A stretch of 64,000 nucleotides of DNA from Lachnoclostridium sp. UBA5890 (GCA_002431395.1 DJEU01000007.1:70638-134637), one strand, 5' to 3'; counted from the first letter of the stretch, positions 17,342 through 26,048 are shown. Made by a program: numbers and translations. The notes: generated from the sequence alone by a model not told the origin.

Positions 17342-19099
17342 ATGAGTTATACCGAAGGAAAGAAGTTTGATTTGGTCGGAATCGCGGATCAATATATTGA
17401 AACAGGATTTGGTGAAGATGGAATTTTAAATTCCATTAAATTTAAAAACGATGAGAATTTTAACTTTTCATATGATGTAATTGATGTAATGGCAAAAAAA
17501 TGTCCGGATAAACTGGCGATGCTTCACGTGTCAAAAGATGGAAGAGAGCGTTATTTCACATTCCGTGATATCGCAAAGTTTACCAATATGACAGCGAACT
17601 ATTTCAGCTATCTCGGAATTAAGCGCGGAGATAAGGTAATGCTCGTTTTGAAACGTCATTTCCAGTTCTGGTTCTCCATCCTTGCACTTCATAAGATTGG
17701 AGCCATCGCGATCCCTGCGACAAACCTGCTTACCCGCAAAGACTTTGAATATCGTTTCAAAGTAGGTGAAGTGGATGCTGTCGTTTGTACGGCAGACGGC
17801 GATGTTTCCCGTGAAGTGGATAAGGCTTCCCGCGGAAATACAACATTGAAACTGAAGATCATGGTAGGCGGTGCGCGTGAGTCCTGGCACTGCTTTAACA
17901 AAGACATTCAGTTCTTCTCGGCAAACTTTACAAAACCGAAAGATGTGCCGGGCGGAGATGATCCGATGCTGATGTTCTTTACTTCGGGTACAACTTCTTA
18001 TCCGAAAATTACGACACACAATTATAAATACCCATTGGGGCATTATATCACTGCCAAATATTGGCACCAGGTAGACCCGGACGGCATTCATTTTGCTATT
18101 TCCGATACCGGATGGGGAAAAGCTCTGTGGGGAAAACTGTATGGACAGTGGATCTGTGAAGCCCCTATTTTTACGTATGATTTTGACGATTTTGATGCGA
18201 AGAAGATTTTGCAGATGATTGAGAAATATAAAATTACAACATTCTGTGCACCACCGACGGCATACCGTGTTATGGTTCATTTGCAGCTGGAAAAATATGA
18301 CCTTTCTTCCCTGCAGAATGTAACGACGGCCGGCGAGGCATTGAACCCGAAAATCTATGAGAAATTTAAAGAAAAAACCGGATTTGATATTATGGAAGGA
18401 TTCGGACAGACTGAGACGACGATGTTGATCGGTAATATCAAAGGGATGACCCCGCGTCCGGGCTCCATGGGTAAACCGAGTCCATTGTATGATGTTGCCG
18501 TAATGCTTTCTGACGGAAGTATCGCAAAGACCGGTGAAGAGGGAGAAATCGTAGTTAAGGTTTCCGATGGTGCGCCAAATGGTCTGTTTACCGGATATTA
18601 CAATGACAAGGAAAAGACCGATTCCGTATGGTATGACGGCTATTATCACACCGGTGATACTGCGTGCATGGACAGCGACGGATATCTGTGGTATGTTGGA
18701 CGTGTCGATGATGTGATCAAATCTTCCGGTTACCGCATCGGACCATTTGAGATTGAAAATGAGATCATGAAACTGCCATACGTGCTGGAATGTGCCGTAA
18801 CATCTGTGCCGGATAAGCTTCGTGGTCAGGCGATCAAGGCGACGATCGTACTTGCTGACGGCAGCGAAGGCGACGAGCATATGAAAAATGATATTGTAAA
18901 ATATTTGAAGAAAAATGTCGCTTCCTATAAGTGGCCTAAGATCGTGGATTTTGCCAAAGAATTGCCAAAGACAATCAGTGGAAAAGTCCGCCGTGCCGAA
19001 ATCAAGGCACATGACTGGTCTGAAGAAGAGGGCACAAAGTCAGATGCGAACGAGATCCCTGAGGTGGAAAATTCAGCCGAAGAGAAAAAAGAAGACTGA
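17342..19099 (+). CDS. AMP-forming acyl-CoA synthetase (ACSM/acetyl-CoA synthetase-like)
   Basis: The protein of 585 residues belongs to the ANL superfamily. Visible are the P-loop-like MLMFFTSGTTSYPKI, the adenine-binding GFGQTETTM, the YHTGDTACMD hinge-side motif with YVGRVDDVIKSSGYRIGPFEIE, and the catalytic Lys region ELPKTISGKVRRAEI. It activates a short- or medium-chain carboxylate to its CoA thioester through an acyl-AMP. An unusual Glu/Asp/Lys-rich tail of about 30 residues follows. The start has GGAG six bases upstream; the open frame extends far upstream but through the promoter. Monocistronic. Confidence 0.85.
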   Translation: MSYTEGKKFDLVGIADQYIETGFGEDGILNSIKFKNDENFNFSYDVIDVMAKKCPDKLAMLHVSKDGRERYFTFRDIAKFTNMTANYFSYLGIKRGDKVMLVLKRHFQFWFSILALHKIGAIAIPATNLLTRKDFEYRFKVGEVDAVVCTADGDVSREVDKASRGNTTLKLKIMVGGARESWHCFNKDIQFFSANFTKPKDVPGGDDPMLMFFTSGTTSYPKITTHNYKYPLGHYITAKYWHQVDPDGIHFAISDTGWGKALWGKLYGQWICEAPIFTYDFDDFDAKKILQMIEKYKITTFCAPPTAYRVMVHLQLEKYDLSSLQNVTTAGEALNPKIYEKFKEKTGFDIMEGFGQTETTMLIGNIKGMTPRPGSMGKPSPLYDVAVMLSDGSIAKTGEEGEIVVKVSDGAPNGLFTGYYNDKEKTDSVWYDGYYHTGDTACMDSDGYLWYVGRVDDVIKSSGYRIGPFEIENEIMKLPYVLECAVTSVPDKLRGQAIKATIVLADGSEGDEHMKNDIVKYLKKNVASYKWPKIVDFAKELPKTISGKVRRAEIKAHDWSEEEGTKSDANEIPEVENSAEEKKED

Positions 19100-19105
19100 T
19101 ACTAC

Positions 19106-19134
19106 TTGACAGTTCCCTGCCATAAGAGTAAACT
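19106..19134 (+). promoter_or_regulatory. Promoter of ilvE
   Basis: TTGACA, 17-base spacer, TAAACT, 40 bases before the ilvE start and just after the synthetase stop. No T-box or other leader fits in the short gap. Confidence 0.65.
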
Positions 19135-19173
19135 AAAAGATACAAAATATACGTCAAAGGAAGATGGTTAACT

Positions 19174-20199
19174 ATGGAAAAAAAGAACATTGATTGGTCC
19201 AGTCTAGGATTTGGATACCATGACACAGACAAACGTTTTGTGGCGAATTACAAAGATGGTGCCTGGGACGAGGGTGCTTTGATCGATGACCCTATGATCA
19301 CAATGAGTGAGTGTGCAGGTGTGCTTCAGTATGCACAGACTTGTTTCGAGGGATTAAAAGCTTACACAGCAGAAGATGGACATATTGTCTGCTTTCGCCC
19401 TGACTTAAATGCAGAGCGTATGGCAAATACGGCAAGACGTCTTGAGATGCCGGCATTTCCGGAAGATAAATTTGTAGATGCAGTAGTACAGACCGTTTTG
19501 GCAAACGAAGCTTACGTGCCACCTTATGGCTCCGGTGCTTCTTTGTACATCCGTCCGTATATGTTTGGTATCGCACCGGTTATCGGAGTTGCTCCTTCTA
19601 AAGAGTATCAGTTCCGTGTATTTACGACACCGGTTGGTCCTTATTTCAAGGGCGGCGCAAAACCGATCGTAATCCGTGTCAGTGATTTTGACCGTGCAGC
19701 ACCAAATGGTACAGGACATGTTAAGGCTGGTCTGAACTATGCGATGAGTCTTCATGCAATCGTAGATGCACATAATCAGGGATTCGCTGAAAATATGTAT
19801 TTGGATCCTAAGACAAGAACAAAAGTAGAAGAGACCGGTGGAGCAAACTTCATCTTCGTTACAAAAGATGGCAAAGTGGTTACACCAAAGAGCAGCAGTA
19901 TTCTGCCTTCGATCACAAGACGTTCTCTCGTAACAATCGCAAGAGATATCCTTGGTCTTGAAGTAGAAGAAAGAGAAGTATACTTTGACGAAGTAAAAGA
20001 TTTTGCAGAGTGTGGACTTTGTGGAACAGCAGCTGTTATTTCTCCGGTTGGAAAGATTAATGATCATGGCAAAGAGATCTGCTTCCCAAGCGGCATGGAG
20101 AAAATGGGTGAAGTTACACAGAAATTGTATGATACACTTACCGGCATCCAGATGGGTCATATCGAAGGTCCGGAAGGATGGGTTAAGGTTATCAAATAA
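19174..20199 (+). CDS. ilvE: Branched-chain amino acid aminotransferase
   Basis: A 341-residue class IV aminotransferase, the usual length for type II IlvE. The PLP Lys lies in GHVKAGLNYA; other family marks are QTCFEGLKAY, SLYIRPYMFG and SSSILPSITRRSL. It interconverts branched-chain amino acids and their 2-oxo acids. The gene has its own promoter and terminator, so it is probably a single-gene unit. Confidence 0.95.
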   Translation: MEKKNIDWSSLGFGYHDTDKRFVANYKDGAWDEGALIDDPMITMSECAGVLQYAQTCFEGLKAYTAEDGHIVCFRPDLNAERMANTARRLEMPAFPEDKFVDAVVQTVLANEAYVPPYGSGASLYIRPYMFGIAPVIGVAPSKEYQFRVFTTPVGPYFKGGAKPIVIRVSDFDRAAPNGTGHVKAGLNYAMSLHAIVDAHNQGFAENMYLDPKTRTKVEETGGANFIFVTKDGKVVTPKSSSILPSITRRSLVTIARDILGLEVEEREVYFDEVKDFAECGLCGTAAVISPVGKINDHGKEICFPSGMEKMGEVTQKLYDTLTGIQMGHIEGPEGWVKVIK

Positions 20200-20220
20200 A
20201 TAACGTAACATTGTGAAGCC

Positions 20221-20260
20221 AGACCACATATTTTTTCACGGAAAGATATGTGGTCTTTGT
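20221..20260 (+). terminator. Terminator of ilvE
   Basis: AGACCACATAT ... ATATGTGGTCT stem followed by TTGTT, between ilvE and luxS. Confidence 0.8.
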
Positions 20261-20284
20261 TAATTATTGGAAATGGAGGACAAA

Positions 20285-20761
20285 ATGGAAACGATTGCTA
20301 GTTTTACCGTAGATCATTTGAAACTTCTTCCGGGAGTCTATGTTTCCCGCAAAGACTGCACCGGAACGGACATTGTGACAACGTTTGACATCCGTATGAC
20401 ACGCCCGAACTTCGAACCGGTTATGAATACCGCGGAGATTCATGCGGTAGAGCATTTGGGCGCAACATTTTTGCGAAACCACGATACGATGGGTGAAAAG
20501 GTTGTATATTTTGGCCCAATGGGCTGCCGCACCGGCTTTTACCTGATTCTTGCCGGTGACTACGAATCTGCGGATATCGTGCCTTTGCTCAAAGAAATGT
20601 TTACATTTATCAGTGAATACGAAGGAGAGATTCCGGGAGCAGCGCCGGAAGCCTGTGGCAATTACCTGGATCTGAACCTGCCGATGGCAAAATATGTAGC
20701 CAAGCGGTATCTCACAGAAGTATTGGAAAATATTACCGGTGAGCGCTTGCATTATCAATAG
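20285..20761 (+). CDS. luxS: S-ribosylhomocysteine lyase
   Basis: A 158-residue LuxS. Metal ligands are the HxxEH motif His53-Ala-Val-Glu56-His57 and a downstream His/Cys region with GPMGCRTGFYL containing the catalytic Cys. It splits S-ribosylhomocysteine into homocysteine and the AI-2 precursor DPD in the activated methyl cycle. The ATG lies behind GGAGGAC; an in-frame ATG six codons upstream overlaps that ribosome site. Confidence 0.95.
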   Translation: METIASFTVDHLKLLPGVYVSRKDCTGTDIVTTFDIRMTRPNFEPVMNTAEIHAVEHLGATFLRNHDTMGEKVVYFGPMGCRTGFYLILAGDYESADIVPLLKEMFTFISEYEGEIPGAAPEACGNYLDLNLPMAKYVAKRYLTEVLENITGERLHYQ

Positions 20762-20810
20762 GCATTCTTTTTTGAAAACACGCATATGCTAGAAGAAAAG
20801 GAATGCGGAA

Positions 20811-21386
20811 GTGGGACAGATGTTGCAATGGGAAGGAAGAATTGTGGACAATACCAATGTGCAGCTTTTGAAGGCGGCACTGCCTTATCTCGATCAGCCG
20901 GTCGGAAAACGGATTGATCTGGAAGGGCTTCTTCGCAGTATCCGCGGCTTCTGCCGGAAAAATGAACGGCAGTTGATCGACCTTTTATTGCAGATTTTTA
21001 TGTTCCGCCATGTTCGTCAGATGATGACGATGATGCAGGAAATGAAGCAGGAGGCAGAACAGTCGGATTCCGGAACGGGGAATATGGAAGGCATGATGGA
21101 GTTTTTGAAAAGCCAGATACCTCCCGAACAACAGGACATGGTTGATATGATGTCTGTCTTTTTATCCGCAATGAGTGAGGAAAATAATGGGCAATCTGGA
21201 AGAGATGTATGCGAAGATGAACCCGGCGAAAGCGAAGATTTTGAAGCAGCTCGAAGCTCAGACGAAGGGCATCGAGATGAAAGCAGCGGCGCCGTTCGTG
21301 ATGCAGGCGATGAGGGAACTTCGCAGCCAGAACCTGTCATTTACTCCGGAGGAGACGGAGGCAATGATGGAGATTCTTACTCGTGA
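20811..21386 (+). CDS. Hypothetical helical protein with long out-of-frame overlap
   Basis: A 191-residue frame starting at GTG after AAAAGGA. The first ~125 residues are a convincing helical protein with a Met/Gln-rich stretch (FRHVRQMMTMMQEMKQEAEQ, PPEQQDMVDMMSVFLSAMSEE). From about residue 126 composition changes abruptly to Ser/Gly/Asp/Glu-rich, exactly where the next gene begins in the +1 frame. Either the genes truly overlap by 200 bases or this frame lost its proper stop. I do not recognise a family. The pair is probably co-transcribed with the downstream small gene and cyclophilin. Confidence 0.6.
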   Translation: MGQMLQWEGRIVDNTNVQLLKAALPYLDQPVGKRIDLEGLLRSIRGFCRKNERQLIDLLLQIFMFRHVRQMMTMMQEMKQEAEQSDSGTGNMEGMMEFLKSQIPPEQQDMVDMMSVFLSAMSEENNGQSGRDVCEDEPGESEDFEAARSSDEGHRDESSGAVRDAGDEGTSQPEPVIYSGGDGGNDGDSYS

Positions 21387-21456
21387 TATGAGTGCTTCGG
21401 AAAAGCAGCGCGTGGAAAAAATGAAACAGATTGTACGAACGAAAGGAAATAAATAA
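21187..21456 (+). CDS. Small hypothetical helical protein
   Basis: An 89-residue protein (MGNLEEMYAKMNPAKAKILKQ..., ending IVRTKGNK), all helical, Met/Lys/Glu-rich. The ATG follows GTGAGGA at correct spacing, inside the previous frame. Codon use in this frame looks native, unlike the overlapping C-terminal part of the upstream frame. It ends two bases before the start of the cyclophilin gene. Function unknown. Confidence 0.65.
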   Translation: MGNLEEMYAKMNPAKAKILKQLEAQTKGIEMKAAAPFVMQAMRELRSQNLSFTPEETEAMMEILTRDMSASEKQRVEKMKQIVRTKGNK

Positions 21457-21457
21457 A

Positions 21458-22105
21458 ATGAAAAAATTCATAAGAAACCTGATAACCGCCGTAGTAGCGA
21501 CGACACTTTGCCTTACCGGATGTGGCTCCGCAGGAACGGCAGACAAAAATACGGATTCTGACAAATCTACACAGACAGCCAGTGGCAGTGCCATCAAAGG
21601 AAATTTGAGCGGCAAGCACCACGTCAAGATCACAGTCAAAGATTATGGAACGATTGAAGTGGAACTGGATGCCGACCAGGCACCGATCACGGTGACAAAT
21701 TTTGCTAAACTTGTTCAGGAAGGATTTTATGACGGCTTGACATTTCACCGCATCATCTCCGGCTTTATGATTCAGGGCGGCGACCCGGAAGGCACCGGAA
21801 TGGGCGGCTCCGATGAGACGATCAAAGGCGAGTTCTCTTCCAATGGTGTAGAAAACTCGATCAAACATACCCGCGGCACGATCTCAATGGCGCGCTCACA
21901 GGATCCGGACAGTGCAAGCTCCCAGTTCTTTATCATGCACCAGGATGCGGACTATCTTGATGGAGAATACGCCGGCTTCGGCCATGTCACTTCCGGCATG
22001 GAAGTCGTGGATCAGATCTGCGAAAAGACACCGGTCACCGACAGCAACGGAACCGTAGAAAAAGCAAACCAGCCAGTCATCGAAAAGATTGAGTGGGTGG
22101 ATTAA
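21458..22105 (+). CDS. Cyclophilin-type peptidyl-prolyl isomerase lipoprotein
   Basis: A 215-residue protein. The N-terminus is a lipoprotein signal: basic MKKFIRN, hydrophobic core, lipobox LTGC at about residue 20, then a Ser/Thr/Asp linker. The cyclophilin domain follows from about residue 55, with FHRIISGFMIQGGDP, TRGTISMA and SSQFFIM (substrate-pocket residues). It likely speeds proline isomerisation of secreted proteins at the outer membrane face. A strong terminator follows. Confidence 0.9.
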   Translation: MKKFIRNLITAVVATTLCLTGCGSAGTADKNTDSDKSTQTASGSAIKGNLSGKHHVKITVKDYGTIEVELDADQAPITVTNFAKLVQEGFYDGLTFHRIISGFMIQGGDPEGTGMGGSDETIKGEFSSNGVENSIKHTRGTISMARSQDPDSASSQFFIMHQDADYLDGEYAGFGHVTSGMEVVDQICEKTPVTDSNGTVEKANQPVIEKIEWVD

Positions 22106-22124
22106 GAAAAATTGTAAGAAAGCA

Positions 22125-22172
22125 GGGTCCCGCCGGGAATCGCATGGAGTGTGGTTCCCGGCGGGCCTTTTT
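22125..22172 (+). terminator. Terminator after the cyclophilin gene
   Basis: GC-rich stem GGTCCCGCCGGGAA against TTCCCGGCGGGCC, followed by TTTTT. Confidence 0.9.
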
Positions 22173-22179
22173 GCGGCAT

Positions 22180-22580
22180 GCATGCTGGTGGGAGGGAAAA
22201 GCAAGTAGGGCCTTTTGGGCTGCCTCCGGCAGCTCAAAAGGGCAATCCGGTGAGATTAGTTGGTTTTAAAGCCGGTAAGAAGCTATGTGTGACATGAATT
22301 TTTGGTTTAGAACAAAGAAAATGGGCACAGGGTCAAGAAAATAAGTAGGTGATTTAGGTTTGTATGAAAAAAGAAAGAATTGGACCAAAGAAAATAGACG
22401 CAATTTTGGTATTATAGAAGAAAAGGGTTATAAAGTCAAAGAAATTAGAAGCTGATTTTGGTTTGTGTGAAAAAGGGCAGAATTGGACCAAAGAAGCAGG
22501 TCTGGGAGTGTGGTCTAGAATGAAGAAAATGTACGGATGAGTCAAAAGGGGCAACCAAAATCAAAGAAATAAAATTTTTT
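22180..22580. other. Gene-free stretch with degenerate direct repeats
   Basis: No convincing gene in about 400 bases. The right part is purine-rich on the plus strand and holds two imperfect copies of a ~43-bp unit (22351-22394 and 22454-22496), each ending GAATTGGACCAAAGAA and containing GGTTTGTRTGAAAAA. Fragments such as AGTCAAAGAAAT also recur (near 22435 and 22560). It could be decayed coding or intergenic repeat DNA; I cannot assign a role. Confidence 0.5.
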
Positions 22581-22589
22581 TGAAAATTA

Positions 22590-22616
22590 TTAGCACTCAC
22601 TCTTGACGAGTGCTAA
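22590..22616. promoter_or_regulatory. CIRCE operator (HrcA binding site) of clpB
   Basis: TTAGCACTC, nine bases, GAGTGCTAA: a perfect CIRCE inverted repeat. It overlaps the -35 of the clpB promoter, so HrcA would block transcription until heat or unfolded protein titrates GroEL. Confidence 0.95.
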
Positions 22617-22631
22617 TAAAAGTGGTATAAC
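22603..22631 (+). promoter_or_regulatory. SigmaA promoter of clpB inside CIRCE
   Basis: TTGACG lies within the CIRCE spacer and right arm; a 17-base spacer then leads to TATAAC. The leader to the ATG is about 90 bases. Confidence 0.8.
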
Positions 22632-22725
22632 ATAATTGTAGCGATGGTGGAGAGACTATAAAAAGTCCCACATTGTCAATAACGCTTGCAGGCATCGTGC
22701 AGGAGATGCAGAATGGAGGCAGAGT

Positions 22726-25287
22726 ATGAATATTTCAAAATTTACACAGAAATCCGTAGAGATTTTAAACAACCTGGAAAAAATCGCATATGATTTTGGT
22801 GCACAGGAGATTGCACAGGAACACTTACTTTATGGGATGTTGACGGTAGAAGATAGTCTGATCAAGAAACTGATCGAGAAGATGGATATAGACAGCGATG
22901 TGTTTTTGGCGCAGGTCGAGGGAGCTGTCCGCAAACGTCCGCAGGTTCAGGGAGGACAGGTTTATATCGGACAAGATTTGAATAAAGTATTGGTGTATGC
23001 CGAAAACGAGGCGAAAGCACTGGGAGACGAGTATGTCTCCGTGGAGCATTTATTTTTGAGTCTGCTTCGGAAACCATCGAAGGAGATCAAGCAGTTGTTT
23101 CACGATTTTCAGATTGACCGCGAAAGATTTTTGCAGGCTCTTTCGAAAGTCCGAGGAAATCAAAAAGTGACAACGGACAATCCGGAAGCTGTGTATGACA
23201 GCTTAAATAAATATGGATACGACCTCGTAGAGAGGGCGCGTGAGAAAAAACTGGATCCTGTAATTGGCAGGGACTCGGAGATTCGTAACATGATTCAGAT
23301 CTTATCGCGTAAGACCAAAAATAACCCGGTTCTCATCGGCGAACCCGGTGTAGGTAAGACAGCAGCTGTAGAAGGCTTGGCACAGCGTATTGTGCGCGGG
23401 GATGTGCCGGATGGTTTGAAAGACAAGATCATATTTGCTTTGGATATGGGAGCTCTGGTAGCAGGTGCCAAATACCGCGGTGAATTTGAGGAACGTCTGA
23501 AAGCCGTTTTGGAAGAAGTCAAAGACAGCGACGGGCAGATCATTCTTTTCGTCGATGAACTTCATACGATCGTCGGAGCCGGAAAGACCGATGGGGCAAT
23601 GGACGCCGGTAACATGTTAAAACCAATGCTTGCGCGTGGCGAATTACATTGTATCGGTGCGACTACATTGGACGAATATCGTATGTACATTGAGAAAGAT
23701 GCCGCTTTGGAACGTCGTTTCCAGCCGGTTATGGTAGACGAACCGACGGTAGAGGACACGATCTCAATCCTTCGTGGATTGAAAGACCGTTATGAAATTT
23801 TCCATGGCGTAAAGATTACCGATGGAGCGCTTGTCAATGCGGCGGTTTTGTCAAACCGTTACATTTCCGACCGTTTCCTTCCGGATAAGGCGATTGACCT
23901 TGTCGATGAAGCATGCGCACTCATCAAAACCGAGTTGGATTCGCTGCCAACCGAATTGGATGATGTGCAGCGTCACATCATGCAGCTGGAGATTGAAGAG
24001 GCCGCATTGAAAAAAGAAACGGACAATCTGAGCAAAGAGCGTTTGACCAATTTACAGAAAGAACTTGCTGAACTTCGTGAACAATTTGCCGGCGAAAAGG
24101 CAAAATGGGACAATGAGCGAAGTGCGGTGGAAAAAGTTCACAGTCTGAAGACTGAGCTTGAAACCGTCCGCAACCAGATTGAAATGGCGAAAAATAATTA
24201 TGACCTTGAAAAAGCGGCGCAATTGCAATACGGAGATCTGCCAAGAGTACAGAAAGAATTGCAGGAAGCTGAAGAAAAGGCAAAGAAGGGCGACCAGTCG
24301 ATGGTTCATGAGAGCGTAACAGAGGAAGAAATTGCCAAAATCGTATCGCGCTGGACAGGAATCCCGGTTGCCAAACTGACAGAATCGGAGCGAAATAAGA
24401 CACTTCACCTGGCAGATGCCCTTCACAAGCGTGTAGTGGGTCAGGACGAGGGTGTAACGAAAGTGACAGAAGCGATTCTTCGTTCCAAAGCCGGAATCAA
24501 GGATCCGACAAAGCCAATCGGCTCATTTCTCTTCCTTGGCCCTACCGGTGTTGGAAAGACGGAGCTTGCGAAGAGTCTTGCCGAGAATTTGTTTGACAAT
24601 GAACAGAATATCATACGTATTGATATGAGTGAATATATGGAGAAACATTCCGTATCGCGTCTGATCGGAGCGCCTCCGGGATATGTTGGTTACGAGGAAG
24701 GCGGCCAGCTGACCGAGGCAGTGCGAAGAAAACCATATTCCGTCGTATTGTTTGATGAGATTGAGAAGGCACATCCGGACGTGTTCAATATTTTCTTACA
24801 AATATTGGATGATGGACGTGTAACAGACTCGAAAGGTCGTACGGTCGATTTCAAAAATACGATTTTGATCATGACATCGAATCTTGGCGCAGAATATTTG
24901 CTTGATGGCATCGACGAGGACGGCAATATCCGCCCGGAGGCAGAACAGAAAGTGATGGAAAAACTTCGTCTGAGTTTTAAACCGGAATTTTTGAACCGTC
25001 TTGATGAAACCATCATGTTTAAGCCGCTGACAAGAGACAATATCCGAGGAATCATTGATCTTTTGATCGCGGATCTGAACCGCCGTCTTGCCGACCGCGA
25101 ACTTACGGTAGAACTTACCGATGCGGCGAAAGACAAAGTGGTAGAAGATGCGTACGAACCGGCTTATGGCGCACGGCCGTTGAAGCGTTATATCCAGAAA
25201 AAGGTAGAGACGCTTCTTGCCAAAAAGATTTTGTCCGACGAACTTCACGCCGGCGAGCATTTTGTTATTACCGATGAAATGCTGTAA
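22726..25287 (+). CDS. clpB: ATP-dependent disaggregase chaperone
   Basis: A full-length ClpB of 853 residues. The N domain (Clp_N repeats, residues 1-150) precedes AAA-1 with Walker A GEPGVGKTAAVEG and Walker B VDELHTIVGAG. A coiled-coil middle domain (about residues 410-520) distinguishes it from ClpA/ClpC, then AAA-2 carries GPTGVGKTELAKS and LFDEIEKAHPDVFN with the SNLGA sensor. It disaggregates proteins with DnaK. Control is by CIRCE/HrcA. The start follows GGAGG. Confidence 0.97.
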   Translation: MNISKFTQKSVEILNNLEKIAYDFGAQEIAQEHLLYGMLTVEDSLIKKLIEKMDIDSDVFLAQVEGAVRKRPQVQGGQVYIGQDLNKVLVYAENEAKALGDEYVSVEHLFLSLLRKPSKEIKQLFHDFQIDRERFLQALSKVRGNQKVTTDNPEAVYDSLNKYGYDLVERAREKKLDPVIGRDSEIRNMIQILSRKTKNNPVLIGEPGVGKTAAVEGLAQRIVRGDVPDGLKDKIIFALDMGALVAGAKYRGEFEERLKAVLEEVKDSDGQIILFVDELHTIVGAGKTDGAMDAGNMLKPMLARGELHCIGATTLDEYRMYIEKDAALERRFQPVMVDEPTVEDTISILRGLKDRYEIFHGVKITDGALVNAAVLSNRYISDRFLPDKAIDLVDEACALIKTELDSLPTELDDVQRHIMQLEIEEAALKKETDNLSKERLTNLQKELAELREQFAGEKAKWDNERSAVEKVHSLKTELETVRNQIEMAKNNYDLEKAAQLQYGDLPRVQKELQEAEEKAKKGDQSMVHESVTEEEIAKIVSRWTGIPVAKLTESERNKTLHLADALHKRVVGQDEGVTKVTEAILRSKAGIKDPTKPIGSFLFLGPTGVGKTELAKSLAENLFDNEQNIIRIDMSEYMEKHSVSRLIGAPPGYVGYEEGGQLTEAVRRKPYSVVLFDEIEKAHPDVFNIFLQILDDGRVTDSKGRTVDFKNTILIMTSNLGAEYLLDGIDEDGNIRPEAEQKVMEKLRLSFKPEFLNRLDETIMFKPLTRDNIRGIIDLLIADLNRRLADRELTVELTDAAKDKVVEDAYEPAYGARPLKRYIQKKVETLLAKKILSDELHAGEHFVITDEML

Positions 25288-25295
25288 ATAAATAA

Positions 25296-25352
25296 CACCC
25301 CTTGCGAATTTTGTCATATAATATACTAAAAAGCAAAATAGCAAGGGGATTT
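25296..25352 (+). terminator. Terminator of clpB that contains the cotJA ribosome site
   Basis: CCCCTTGCGAATTTTG pairs with CAAAATAGCAAGGGG, then TTTTTTT. The right arm AAGGGGA is also the Shine-Dalgarno of cotJA, whose ATG lies eight bases on. A sequence CATATAAT in the loop (25315-25322) resembles a sigmaE -10 (CATACAAT consensus), but I see no clear -35. Confidence 0.7.
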
Positions 25353-25356
25353 TTTT

Positions 25357-25677
25357 ATGAATTCATATTCTAGAAATTGTAATTGCAATCAAAATCCAAG
25401 ACCGCGCGGCCCGATGCCTGCCAACATGCCATCCTCTTCCTGCGGATGTCGTGAGCGCAAGCCGGAAATGCCGGAATCCCGTCCTTGTCCACGCCCGGAA
25501 CGCCAGTCATTGGCTATCGCTTCGGTAAAATGGCAGACGTGGAAAAATGTCATGGACGGTGGAAGCGGTTTGACGCACGGCTCGATCTTTGAAGACCTCG
25601 TCCTTCCATTTATTGGAAGTAAAGCAGCGTGCGCGCATTGTGCACAGCCATCATATCAAGGGAGGGATCGACGATGA
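25357..25677 (+). CDS. cotJA: Spore coat associated protein CotJA
   Basis: A 106-residue protein. The N-terminal half is Asn/Pro/Arg/Cys-rich and disordered-looking; the C-terminal half WQTWKNVMDGGSGLTHGSIFEDLVLPFIG is the conserved CotJA core. It is a coat component made in the mother cell and needed, with CotJB and CotJC, for coat assembly. The stop overlaps the cotJB start (ATGA), as expected for the cotJ operon. Confidence 0.9.
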   Translation: MNSYSRNCNCNQNPRPRGPMPANMPSSSCGCRERKPEMPESRPCPRPERQSLAIASVKWQTWKNVMDGGSGLTHGSIFEDLVLPFIGSKAACAHCAQPSYQGRDRR

Positions 25678-25931
25678 ATCAGACAGACAAAAAGAAGTTG
25701 TTGCGTTATATCCAGGAAGTTGGATTTGCCATCGATGATGTCGTACTGTATCTGGATACGCATCCCTATGATGAGGAAGCATTGAAGTATTACAAAAAGT
25801 ATAAGAAATTATACCGCGAGGCATCTGAGGAATACACGCAATGCTACGGACCGCTGCAAAATGAAAATGTCATCGCAGATGACCGCTGGACCTGGGTGGA
25901 AGGCCCGTGGCCATGGGAAGGAGGATGTTGA
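25674..25931 (+). CDS. cotJB: Spore coat protein CotJB
   Basis: An 85-residue protein. Family marks: LLRYIQEVGFAIDDVVLYLDTHPYDEEALKYY and the C-terminal WTWVEGPWPWEGG. The start is the ATG after GGAGGG, overlapping the cotJA stop. It precedes cotJC by three bases. Part of the inner spore coat. Confidence 0.95.
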   Translation: MNQTDKKKLLRYIQEVGFAIDDVVLYLDTHPYDEEALKYYKKYKKLYREASEEYTQCYGPLQNENVIADDRWTWVEGPWPWEGGC

Positions 25932-25934
25932 TCA

Positions 25935-26048
25935 ATGTGGAATTATGAAAAACGTTTGCAATACCCGGTAAATATTACCCGCCCAAATGCTGAGATGGCG
26001 AAAGTGATCATTTCTCAATTTGGAGGTCCGTGTCACGCTAAGGGATAG
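25935..26048 (+). pseudogene. cotJC: cotJC start, interrupted by the prophage
   Basis: The frame opens MWNYEKRLQYPVNITRPN and continues to SQFGGP, the exact N-terminus of CotJC, the manganese-catalase-like spore coat protein. After codon 32 (Pro, 26028-26030) homology stops; intact CotJC proteins continue with DGE-type residues and about 150 more. Here five unrelated codons and a stop follow, from phage DNA. The rest should lie beyond the right prophage end, outside the window. The break lies 40 bases from a large serine recombinase gene, so the junction is an attachment site. The gene may be rebuilt by excision. Confidence 0.9.
26018..26045. other. Probable attL site of the prophage
   Basis: Host cotJC sequence ends at or a few bases before GGAGGTCCG (to 26030), and non-cotJC sequence TGTCACGCTAAGG follows. 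The exact crossover dinucleotide cannot be set without attR or an empty site. The recombinase stop codon is 43 bases further in, the typical int-att arrangement. Confidence 0.75.

Noticed and set aside
17531..19012. A 493-codon leftward frame opposite the acyl-CoA synthetase.
   Set aside because: The plus strand encodes a clear ANL-family enzyme over the same bases; the minus frame has no recognisable motif and is codon-bias shadow.
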